This document shows, piece by piece, positions 1-5,226 of a DNA stretch of 6,106 nt. Below the pieces are notes generated by a model, which made no database searches, had not been told where the DNA came from, and saw only the letters and a program-made list of their open reading frames with translations. The stretch spans positions 1 through 6,106 of the forward strand of contig JAUHWJ010000133.1 of assembly GCA_030424705.1 (NCBI GenBank), read 5' to 3'. Both the position numbers and the translations under genes were made by a program. The DNA comes from Alphaproteobacteria bacterium (GTDB taxonomy: Bacteria > Pseudomonadota > Alphaproteobacteria > Rhodobacterales > Rhodobacteraceae). How positions within the stretch are numbered: position 1 is the first letter of the stretch; each line of letters opens with the position of its first letter.

Positions 1-101
1 TCGACGCCGCCTGCGGCGCGGTCGGCGTCACGATCCATGACCATATCGTAATCGGCAAGGCCGAGGACGCGAGCTTCCGCGCCCTCGGCCTGCTCGAATA
101 G
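1..101 (+). CDS. radC: RadC family JAB/MPN-domain protein, C-terminal end only
   Basis: The frame that starts at base 3 and ends with TAG at 99-101 encodes 32 residues containing GVTIHDHIVIGKAEDASF and then RALGLLE. This matches the usual end of RadC proteins, where an 'LG(I/V)xVHDHxIxG' strand is followed by 'SFRxLGLL' at the extreme C terminus. The catalytic-type JAMM residues of the MPN domain lie upstream of the window and cannot be checked. RadC was historically linked to DNA repair, but its cellular role is unsettled. The gene converges on the collar-domain gene, leaving 5 bases between stop codons, with no room for a separate terminator hairpin. Confidence 0.85.
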   Translation, partial: DAACGAVGVTIHDHIVIGKAEDASFRALGLLE

Positions 102-106
102 CGCCG

Positions 107-727
107 TCAGCTCCGCGACGGGAAGATCCCGAAGGTGGCGACGCACCAGATCATCGCAAGGTAGGGCGAGCGCGTCTCGAAGCTCTGTCCGCCGCCCGTA
201 TCCCCCGAACTGGCGGTGATCGCGGACGCCTCCATCGCCACGGTCGCGCCGCCCGCCGGAATCTGCGCATAGGCCGAGCCCGAAGTCGTGAGCGCCGGCA
301 GCGCGCCGGTCGGGTTCGGGGTCGAGGCCGGCGTCGTCGTCCCGTGCAAGGTCGCCGTCACGGCGTGATCGTGGGGCGGCAGGTTGGCGACGTTCAGCGT
401 CGTCGTCTCCCGCCCGCCCCGTGCGCCGATAGGAAGGTTGGAGAGCGCCGGCCCCTGACCCGAGGCTATCGGCGCGCGGCCGCGGAGATCGGGCAGGGCG
501 AATGTCGTCCTCCCGTCGCCGCCATAGATCGTGCCGTATAGCGAGAAGAGCGCGCTGTTGGAGGCGATGTCCATCAGCTGCCCCGCCGCCGCCAAGGAGC
601 CGCGCGGGCAGAAGTTGAACCCGGCGAGGAAGACCTCCCCGATATACTTCTCCTGCGCCTCCGCCGCCGGGGCGGAGGCCATGAGGGGGGCCAGCGCGGC
701 CGCGGCCGCGATGAGCGTCATGCGCAT
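107..727 (-). CDS. Secreted phage tail collar-domain protein (MdpB-like)
   Basis: This is a 206-residue protein. Residues 1-24 form a Sec signal peptide: MRM, an Ala/Leu-rich core, and AEA before Gln25. Residues about 28-85 match the phage tail collar domain (PF07484 type): GEVFLAGFNFCPRGSLAAAG, then SLYGTIYGGDGRTTFALPDL and RGRAPI. LPPHDH follows at about 117-121. The end, RSPYLAMIWCVATFGIFPSRS without its first residue, is the usual 'sPYLxxxyCIaxxGxFPSR' tail. Cys40 and Cys195 could form a disulfide after export. The start at 727 is preferred over upstream in-frame starts because AAGGA lies just before it and the signal peptide begins there. Stand-alone collar proteins of this size are common in bacterial genomes; their function is largely unknown, and there are no other phage genes here. 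The domain call is firm, the role is not. Confidence 0.85.
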   Translation of the reverse strand: MRMTLIAAAAALAPLMASAPAAEAQEKYIGEVFLAGFNFCPRGSLAAAGQLMDIASNSALFSLYGTIYGGDGRTTFALPDLRGRAPIASGQGPALSNLPIGARGGRETTTLNVANLPPHDHAVTATLHGTTTPASTPNPTGALPALTTSGSAYAQIPAGGATVAMEASAITASSGDTGGGQSFETRSPYLAMIWCVATFGIFPSRS

Positions 728-749
728 TTTCTGTCCTTTCAGGGGTGGG

Positions 750-908
750 TCAGGCCGCCTTGCGGCGGAGGGCGCCCAGCGCGCAGGGGCCGCCGAGGCC
801 GAAGCAATCCTCGTCGCCGAGAGTGAGGGTGAGGCTGGCGGCCTAAGCCTGGCCAGCACTCAAGAGCGCGGCCGCGAAGGCGGGCCGCCAGAGGCGTTTG
901 AAGGTCAT
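750..908 (-). pseudogene. Remnant of a secreted CTERM-type (PEP/VPLPA-CTERM-like) protein
   Basis: An ATG at 906-908, preceded by GGGAG, opens a frame of 21 codons that is a complete signal peptide (MTFKRLWRPAF, then AAALLSAGQA) and stops at TAG (843-845). The same frame continues for 30 codons to TGA (750-752): AASLTLTLGDEDCFGLGGPC then ALGALRRKAA. Changing TAG to CAG would restore an 'AQA-A' cleavage site, so one transition explains the stop. LTLGDEDCFGLGG resembles the mature N terminus of secreted CTERM proteins I know from Rhodobacteraceae, and ALGALRRKAA resembles the Gly/Leu then Arg-rich end of a CTERM sorting tail. The body between them appears deleted. I infer a gene broken by an internal deletion plus a nonsense mutation. 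Alternatives are a genuine very short leader gene or a sequencing error at the TAG. It lies 22 bases before the collar gene and may share its transcript. Confidence 0.55.
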
Positions 909-922
909 TGCTGTCTCCCGAG

Positions 923-955
923 GCCCCGCTCCGGGGCGTCTGGGGAACAACCCAG
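923..955. other. Two small adjacent stem-loops in the divergent spacer
   Basis: GCCCCG (923-928) pairs with CGGGGC (932-937) around a 3-base loop, and CTGGG (940-944) pairs with CCCAG (951-955) around a 6-base loop. They lie just upstream of the remnant's GGGAG ribosome-binding site, so they would be in the 5' leader of that minus-strand transcript. No T-run follows either of them, so they do not look like an intrinsic terminator. Short GC stems are expected by chance in DNA of this composition. Confidence 0.25.
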
Positions 956-990
956 GCGTTAACGCGTCTGTTGTAATTGTAATCATACAC
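956..990. promoter_or_regulatory. AT-rich divergent control region with palindrome
   Basis: This is the only AT-rich patch between the minus-strand remnant/collar unit and the plus-strand protease. It holds a perfect 10-base palindrome GCGTTAACGC (956-965) and two abutting TTGTAA hexamers (971-982). Read on the minus strand, TACAAT (976-981) is a 5/6 match to a -10 box; read on the plus strand, TGTAAT (978-983) is also 5/6. I find no convincing -35 box at the right distance for either direction. The assignment as a promoter region rests on position and composition. Confidence 0.3.
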
Positions 991-1067
991 GCATCGGTGG
1001 CGCCCCTGCGGCTTGACCTGCAGACGGCGCGCCGCGATCTTGCGGGCCGTCAAGACGGGAGCGTTCG

Positions 1068-2285
1068 ATGCCGATTCTCTTCGGCGCCAAATGGGGCGCT
1101 TCGCAGTTCAACGGGACGCCGGGCGGCGTCGTGATCTGGAGCGTCGTCGGCGGCGGCAGGAGCGGCGTCTCAACGGCCTACGGCACGTCCCGCTCCGATT
1201 TCACGACAGCGCCGGAAGCGCTCGCCTCCTATGACGTCGCGGCGGTCCTGCGAGCCAGCTTCGCCGCCTGGACGGAGATCGCGGACATTGATTTCGTCCA
1301 GATCCGGGATGACGGCTCGCCGGTCGGCCAGGGGCTCGGCGCCGATATTCGCGTCGCGTTCGGAGAGATCGACGGCGTCTTCGGCGATACGCTGGCGCAG
1401 GCCTTCTTCCCGTTCGACCGGAACAATCCGCTCTCGGGGGACATTCTCGTCGATTCGGACGAGCGGCAGTTCTTCACCGACCCGACCCAGCTCCTCGGCG
1501 TCGTGACGCACGAGATCGGGCATTCCATCGGGCTCGAGCACATCACCGGCGTGCGCGCGCTGATGAATCCACGCATCAACGACATCTTCGAGCCGGTGGC
1601 GGACGATATCGAGGGCGCGCAGATCATCTACGGCCCGCAGGATGGCGCCACGGTCGAGATCGGTGTCGGCGCAGACGGTGATCTCTTTGTGGAGTTCGGC
1701 CCGGAAGGTCTCCGTATGCTCGGCGACGAGCGGAGCAACGAGATGGTCGGCGGCGCAGGCCGGGAGCTGCTGAAAGGCTTCTCGGGCGATGACCTGCTGC
1801 GCGGCCGCGCGGGTGACGATACGCTGAAGGGCGGCGGCGGCGACGATGCGCTGCGCGGCGGCGGCGGAGACGACCGGCTGGCCGGGCTCGCGGGCGACGA
1901 TCTCCTCGGCGGCGCCCGCGGCGCAGACGTCGCGCGCGGCGGAGGGGGCGACGACCTTCTGCGGGGCGGCGGCGGGCAGGACAGTCTGATAGGCGGCGCC
2001 GGGGCTGACACGCTCGTCGGCGGCTCCGGGCGGGATCTTCTGGTCGGCGGTTCGGGCGCGGACACGTTTGTCTTCGGCGAGGGGGCGGGGCGGGACCGGG
2101 TGCGGGATTTCGCGCCAGGTCAGGACCTCATGGACTGGTCTGGCCATGCCGGCGTAGCGTCCCTCGCCGACCTCTCGATCAGCGACGGGGCGCAGGGCGC
2201 CGTCGTCTCGGACGGGGCCGGCTCGACCGTTATCCTGCTCGGCCTCTCCGCCGCGGCGCTTTCGGAGACGGATTTCCTCTTCTGA
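1068..2285 (+). CDS. Secreted matrixin-type zinc metalloprotease with RTX repeats
   Basis: This is a 405-residue protein. Residues about 20-190 form a matrixin (M10A-like) catalytic domain: VVIWSV as the first strand, DIRVAFGEIDGVFGDTLAQA with FFP at 93-115, GDILVDSDE at 124-132, the zinc motif HEIGHSIGLEH at 148-158 (His148, Glu149, His152, His158), Met-turn ALMNP with Met166, and DDIEGAQIIYG at 179-189. Residues 228-335 are twelve RTX calcium-binding nonapeptides, followed by ADTFVFGEGAGRDRVRDFAP and a C terminus ending DFLF. There is no N-terminal signal peptide and no cysteine, as expected for type I secretion through an ABC/MFP/TolC-type exporter that reads the C terminus. No exporter genes are in the window. 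No prodomain or cysteine switch is visible. GGGAG at 1057-1061 precedes the ATG at good spacing. It stops 8 bases before the convergent rlmH stop. Confidence 0.9.
   Translation: MPILFGAKWGASQFNGTPGGVVIWSVVGGGRSGVSTAYGTSRSDFTTAPEALASYDVAAVLRASFAAWTEIADIDFVQIRDDGSPVGQGLGADIRVAFGEIDGVFGDTLAQAFFPFDRNNPLSGDILVDSDERQFFTDPTQLLGVVTHEIGHSIGLEHITGVRALMNPRINDIFEPVADDIEGAQIIYGPQDGATVEIGVGADGDLFVEFGPEGLRMLGDERSNEMVGGAGRELLKGFSGDDLLRGRAGDDTLKGGGGDDALRGGGGDDRLAGLAGDDLLGGARGADVARGGGGDDLLRGGGGQDSLIGGAGADTLVGGSGRDLLVGGSGADTFVFGEGAGRDRVRDFAPGQDLMDWSGHAGVASLADLSISDGAQGAVVSDGAGSTVILLGLSAAALSETDFLF
1749..2072 (+). repeat. Twelve tandem 27-bp RTX repeats within the protease
   Basis: The DNA encodes twelve consecutive nonapeptides of the GGxGxDxLx type with no gap. 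The most regular are GGGGDDALR, GGGGDDRLA, GGGGDDLLR and GGAGADTLV. The first two (GGAGRELLK, GFSGDDLLR) and GARGADVAR are degenerate. Such units stack into a parallel beta-roll that binds calcium between turns, keeping the protein unfolded in low-calcium cytoplasm and folding it outside the cell. The repeats are protein-coding and not a DNA-level satellite. Confidence 0.9.
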
Positions 2286-2293
2286 CCTGCGGC

Positions 2294-2755
2294 TCAGGCC
2301 CGGTGATAGGGTCCGCCGGCGAGGATCGAAGCGGCGCGATAGAGCTGCTCGGCCAGCATCGCCCGCGCCAGCATGTGGGGCCAGACCATCGGCCCGAAGC
2401 TCAGCAGCCTGTCCGCCCGCGCGCGGAGCGCCTCGGAATGCCCGTCCGCCCCGCCGATCAGGAACGCCATCTCCCGCCGCCCGGAATCGCGCTCGGCGGC
2501 GAGGAGGGCGGCGAAATCCGGGCTCGTCATCGTGCGCCCCCGCTCGTCGAGCGCCACGGCGAAGGCGCCCTCCGGGATCGCCTCCTCGAGCAGCGCGCTC
2601 TCGCCCCTTCGCTTCCGGTCCTCGATCTCGACGAGCCGCGCCGGGCCGAGGCCGAGCGCGCGGCCCGTCGCGTCGAACCGCGCGAGCCAGTCCGCCGTCA
2701 GCGCCGCCTCCGGCCCCGACCGCGCGCGGCCGATGGCGAGCACGGAGACCCGCAC
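2294..2755 (-). CDS. rlmH: 23S rRNA (pseudouridine1915-N3)-methyltransferase RlmH
   Basis: RlmH is a small SPOUT-family methyltransferase that uses S-adenosylmethionine to methylate pseudouridine 1915 in helix 69 of 23S rRNA on the assembled ribosome. The sequence shows the family's hallmarks: a short N-terminal strand RVSVLAIGRAR, LDERGRTMTSPDFAALL at about 69-85, the cofactor-binding AFLIGGADGH at 97-106, RARADRLLS, and the knot-region end PHMLARAMLAEQLYRAASIL then AGGPYHR. At about 153 residues it is full length. The start is GTG at 2753-2755, which gives the usual 'M-R-hydrophobic' beginning; a TTG directly before it (2756-2758) would add one residue. No clear ribosome-binding site precedes either, and the rsfS stop is only 12 bases upstream, so translation is probably coupled to rsfS. 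Confidence 0.95.
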   Translation of the reverse strand: MRVSVLAIGRARSGPEAALTADWLARFDATGRALGLGPARLVEIEDRKRRGESALLEEAIPEGAFAVALDERGRTMTSPDFAALLAAERDSGRREMAFLIGGADGHSEALRARADRLLSFGPMVWPHMLARAMLAEQLYRAASILAGGPYHRA

Positions 2756-2767
2756 CAACGCGGGCCG

Positions 2768-3160
2768 TCAGGCGTGGCCGGGCTTCGGGCGGGCGGCGTC
2801 CTGCTCCGGCGCCCACATCTTCTCGAGCTGGTAGAACTCGCGCACCTCGGGCCGGAAGATGTGGACGATCACGTCGCCGGCGTCGAGCAGCACCCAGTCT
2901 CCGGCGTTCTTGCCTTCGACGCGGGGGGCGCGGCCGAACTCGGCCTTGATCATCTCCATCAGCTTCTCCGTCAGCGCGGAGACCTGGCGGGAGGAGCGGC
3001 CGGAGGCGACGACCATGTGATCGGCCATGGCGGATTTCCCGCGGAGGTCGATCGTCACGACGTCCTCGGCCTTGTCTTCATCCAGCCGGGTGAGGATGCG
3101 GGAGAGAAGCGCCGCTTCCGGGGCGAGGGCCGCGGGCGGCAGGGGGCTCGGGCTCGTCAT
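2768..3160 (-). CDS. rsfS: Ribosomal silencing factor RsfS (Iojap family)
   Basis: RsfS binds ribosomal protein L14 on the 50S subunit and blocks subunit joining, lowering translation under nutrient limitation. From the ATG at 3158-3160 the product is 130 residues. It shows the Iojap domain: LDEDKAEDVVTIDLRGKS at 26-43, MADHMVVASGRSSRQVSALT at 45-64, EGKNAGDWVLLDAGDVIVHI at 82-101, and REFYQLEKMW at 107-116. The frame stays open upstream, and an ATG at 3200-3202 could add 14 residues (MEDVVLHERTYAGS), but it has no ribosome-binding site. The chosen ATG overlaps the TGA of a possible 8-codon leader frame (3157-3183) that has GGAGGA about a dozen bases before it, so coupled initiation is conceivable. 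It is the first gene of an rsfS-rlmH transcript. Confidence 0.93.
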   Translation of the reverse strand: MTSPSPLPPAALAPEAALLSRILTRLDEDKAEDVVTIDLRGKSAMADHMVVASGRSSRQVSALTEKLMEMIKAEFGRAPRVEGKNAGDWVLLDAGDVIVHIFRPEVREFYQLEKMWAPEQDAARPKPGHA

Positions 3161-3229
3161 CGAGCCCGCATAGGTCCGTTCATGCAGAACGACGTCCTCC
3201 ATCTGGTCGCGCCAAGGCGGCGCTTTATG

Positions 3230-3258
3230 AAGATAGCAAATCCGACGCCTTCTCTCAA
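3230..3258 (-). promoter_or_regulatory. Candidate sigma70 promoter for rsfS-rlmH
   Basis: On the minus strand a TTGAGA (-35, bases 3253-3258, 5/6 to consensus) is followed after exactly 17 bases by TATCTT (-10, bases 3230-3235, 4/6). Transcription would start near 3223, leaving a leader of about 60 bases to the preferred rsfS ATG. This is the best-spaced promoter-like pair in the window and lies between the TetR gene stop and rsfS, implying that rsfS does not depend on read-through from the regulator. Confidence 0.5.
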
Positions 3259-3389
3259 TGTCCGCAGGCGGTGCGCCGCGGGCGTTGGCGTCGGCGGCCG
3301 CGACGAGAGGTTTTTCGAGGAAACACAGATGTGAATGACGGTTTCGAGCCCAGTGTGACAATTGCTGCGCTATGCATCAGTGTCCGCTT

Positions 3390-3983
3390 TCAGGAGCGCA
3401 GATCGGGGAGAATATCGAGGATGCTTTCTCCAAGCATGCTTTCCTTCTTGAACCGGTTGGCCGTCAGGAGCTGCGAATACCCGTGAACGAGGCTCCAGAG
3501 GAACATCTGCTGCCGGGCCGCGACTTTCTCGGCATCACCGTCGAAGCGCCCGAAATCCTTGGAATTTTCTGCCAGTATCGCGAAACAGGCTCTCACATGG
3601 CGTAACAGTTCCGGATCGCTGGACGAGACCCGGTCGCGCGCGAACATCAGCTCGTACAGCGCCGGGTGATCCTGCGCAAACGCGACATAGCCCAGAAGCG
3701 CCGCGTTGCGGCGGGCATTGCGGTCCGCAGTGCCATCGATGCCCTTCCGCATATAGGTTTCCAGTTCGGCGTAACCCTCTGCCGCCAGCGCCGTCAGGAG
3801 CGCCGCCTTGCTTGGGAAATGGTTCTGCGGGGCTGTCGCGCTGACCCCTACGGCATCGGCACATTTGCGCAAAGACAGGTTGCTGTGACCCTCGGCCTCG
3901 AGCAGGCGCCTCGCTGCGGCCAGCAGGGCTTGCCGCAGATTGCCGTGGTGATAGCGCGTCGGTTCCTTCGACTCTGCCTTCAT
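3390..3983 (-). CDS. TetR/AcrR-family transcriptional regulator, WHG-type ligand domain
   Basis: This is a 197-residue protein. Residues 11-65 are a TetR N-terminal DNA-binding domain: YHHGNLRQALLAAARRLLEA is its first helix, and LSLRKCADAVGVSATAPQNH with FPSKAALL (36-63) is the helix-turn-helix. The second half carries the AFAQDHPALYELMF stretch (101-114) and LWSLVHGYSQL at 162-172, features of the 'WHG' C-terminal domain of many TetR regulators. Such proteins usually repress a nearby gene and release DNA on binding a small ligand; the ligand here is unknown. It is transcribed away from the alpha/beta hydrolase across an 80-90-base spacer with repeats, so that gene and itself are the likely targets. 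The ATG at 3981-3983 has no strong ribosome-binding site close by, but it places the DNA-binding domain at the usual distance. Confidence 0.9.
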   Translation of the reverse strand: MKAESKEPTRYHHGNLRQALLAAARRLLEAEGHSNLSLRKCADAVGVSATAPQNHFPSKAALLTALAAEGYAELETYMRKGIDGTADRNARRNAALLGYVAFAQDHPALYELMFARDRVSSSDPELLRHVRACFAILAENSKDFGRFDGDAEKVAARQQMFLWSLVHGYSQLLTANRFKKESMLGESILDILPDLRS

Positions 3984-4005
3984 GTGAGCAGCGTAAAGTT
4001 TCCCC

Positions 4006-4061
4006 GGCTACTTGCGCAAGGTAGCCAGACCCTATATGTGCACTGTAAATATGCACTGCAA
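4006..4061. promoter_or_regulatory. Divergent tetR/hydrolase control region with operator-like repeats
   Basis: Two structures sit between the divergent genes. At 4006-4026 an inverted repeat, GGCTA-CTTGCGCAAG-G-TAGCC, is perfect except for one extra G at 4021; its core is the 10-base palindrome CTTGCGCAAG (4011-4020). At 4036-4061 two 13-base direct repeats abut, ATGTGCACTGTAA and ATATGCACTGCAA, differing at two positions. For the hydrolase, TTGCGC (4012-4017) with TATATG (4033-4038) or TATGTG (4035-4040) are weak -35/-10 candidates at 15 or 17 bases, so the palindrome would overlap the -35 box. For the regulator strand, TTGCAG lies at 4057-4062. Binding by the neighbouring TetR protein is inference from position and symmetry. 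Confidence 0.5.
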
Positions 4062-4075
4062 ACATGGGGGTGGAG

Positions 4076-5104
4076 ATGAGGGCGATCATGCTTTACGGAC
4101 TGGCGGCGGTTGTCGGGCTTGCGGTTATGGCCGCAGCGTTCTGGTTCACGAACCCCTTCGGCATGCGGGACACGCTGGTGGCGCGAATGATCGTCAACAT
4201 GCGCGTGGCCCCGGCGCGTCTGGACAACCCCAGGACACCCGCCGACTACGGCATGGAATACCAGGACGTCGAATTCGTGACCGCGGATGGCATCCGCCTG
4301 AGCGCGTGGGAAATCCGAGCCGCGTCACGTTCGGATCGGACGATCATCCTCAACCACCCGCTGACGACCACCCGTTACGGATCGGTCAAGGGTCTGGACG
4401 GGGTCGAGGCGGAATTCCTGCCGATGGTGCGGCACCTGCATGACGCCGGCTATAACGTCGTGATGTATGATCACCGGGGACAGGGCGAAAGCGACGGGGG
4501 GCTGGGCCGCCAATCGCGCGGTGTCGAGGCCCCCGTCGGCGCAGGCGTGACAGAATGGCAGGACGTTGTGGCCTCGCTGAATTACGTCACCAATCACCCA
4601 GATTTCGGTGATGACGGGATCATCTTCCTGTCGCAATGCATGGGCGCGAACGCAACCTTCCTTGCATGGCAAAACGCGCCGGAACTGTTTGCCAACCCGC
4701 GGATCCGGGCCGTGGTCGCCAACCAGCCGACGATTTCCTACAGCTTCACGGATCGCATCATCCGCGCGACCCTTGGGCTCGATATCGTTGATCGGGTCCA
4801 GCAGATCCAGCAAGACACCTACGGCTTTGGCTATGCGAACGCGCTGGAAACGGTCCCGAGCGTGACGGTGCCGATCCTGTTCGCTCAGGTCGAAGCAGAC
4901 CGCTACACGTTTGACACCGCAACAGGACAGAACGACGTCCAGCAGATCATCGATGCCGCGACCGTCGAGACCGAGGCTATCTGGATCGGTCCCGATCATG
5001 AGCCCGCCTATGGCACGGGCATGCGGTTCGAGGCCTACACCTATTTCAACCACCACCCCGAGCAGCTTCTGGATTTCCTGGCGCGGCATTTCAGCGGCGC
5101 GTGA
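4076..5104 (+). CDS. Membrane-anchored alpha/beta hydrolase with Cys nucleophile
   Basis: The product is about 342 residues. An N-terminal hydrophobic helix (about 5-24, MLYGLAAVVGLAVMAAAFWF) suggests a membrane anchor or uncleaved signal. The hydrolase fold follows: TIILNHPLTTTRYG at about 89-102 (oxyanion-type HP), YNVVMYDHRGQGESDGG at 126-142, the nucleophile elbow IIFLSQCMGANATF at 182-195, and PILFAQVEADRYTF at 266-279. In the elbow the nucleophile position is Cys188 (S-Q-C-M-G), as in dienelactone-hydrolase-like enzymes, instead of Ser. Asp275 and His308 (GPDHEP) are the likely other triad members. Substrate is unknown. Start choice is uncertain: ATG 4064 has no ribosome-binding site, ATG 4076 follows a G-rich run, and ATG 4088 follows GAGGG by 5 bases; all keep the anchor. 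It is divergent from, and probably controlled by, the TetR gene. Confidence 0.85.
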   Translation: MRAIMLYGLAAVVGLAVMAAAFWFTNPFGMRDTLVARMIVNMRVAPARLDNPRTPADYGMEYQDVEFVTADGIRLSAWEIRAASRSDRTIILNHPLTTTRYGSVKGLDGVEAEFLPMVRHLHDAGYNVVMYDHRGQGESDGGLGRQSRGVEAPVGAGVTEWQDVVASLNYVTNHPDFGDDGIIFLSQCMGANATFLAWQNAPELFANPRIRAVVANQPTISYSFTDRIIRATLGLDIVDRVQQIQQDTYGFGYANALETVPSVTVPILFAQVEADRYTFDTATGQNDVQQIIDAATVETEAIWIGPDHEPAYGTGMRFEAYTYFNHHPEQLLDFLARHFSGA

Positions 5105-5144
5105 CGAAGCAGGCCACCGTCTTGCATACTTGCAAACCAAGCAA

Positions 5145-5177
5145 GCGGACCGTCAGGTTCGCGTCTTGACAGTCCGC
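5145..5177. terminator. Stem-loop between convergent hydrolase and nusB
   Basis: GCGGAC (5145-5150) pairs with GTCCGC (5172-5177), and GTCA (5152-5155) pairs with TGAC (5167-5170), with one C/A mismatch between them and an 11-base loop. It lies 40 bases after the hydrolase stop and 49 bases beyond the nusB stop, where a bidirectional terminator would be useful. Neither strand has a proper T-run after the stem, so an intrinsic terminator is only a suggestion; it could instead be an mRNA 3'-end-protecting hairpin. Confidence 0.35.
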
Positions 5178-5226
5178 GCTGTTCCGCAAAGCCGCCCTAA
5201 CTCCCGCCCCCCTTCTCACCTCCGCC

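Noticed and set aside
107..727. Collar domain as evidence for a prophage
   Set aside because: The neighbours are radC, a protease and housekeeping genes; there are no other phage genes, and the protein carries a signal peptide.
755..768. CCGCC-TTGC-GGCGG hairpin before the collar gene as a terminator
   Set aside because: The stem is only 5 bp, has no T-run, and lies in the coding remnant directly upstream of the collar ribosome-binding site.
739..1053. 104-codon minus-strand frame over the spacer and remnant
   Set aside because: Arg/Pro-rich, no motif, and in a different frame from the signal-peptide reading of 750-908.
1749..2072. Regularly spaced repeats that might suggest a CRISPR array
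   Set aside because: The 27-base period is in frame and encodes RTX nonapeptides; there are no constant repeats with unique spacers.
1170..2816. 548-codon open frame on the minus strand across the protease and rlmH
   Set aside because: Its product is Arg/Ala-rich low-complexity sequence, lies antisense to a clearly recognised protease and crosses rlmH in another frame. This is an expected artefact of high-GC codon bias.
2303..3334. 343-codon plus-strand frame opposite rlmH and rsfS
   Set aside because: Both genes on the opposite strand have firm family motifs, and this frame shows none.
4325..5140. 271-codon minus-strand frame opposite the hydrolase
   Set aside because: No domain signal; the plus-strand frame has the full alpha/beta hydrolase motif set.
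5152..5170. GTCAGGTTCGCGTCTTGAC resembling a tRNA T-arm and a possible attachment site
   Set aside because: The loop does not match a T-loop (it lacks the TTCRANY pattern and proper 5-bp stem register), no other tRNA arms surround it, and no integrase gene is present.
5166..5171. Perfect TTGACA -35 hexamer after the hydrolase
   Set aside because: Nothing like a -10 box lies 16-18 bases downstream, and the plus strand there has no gene to express.
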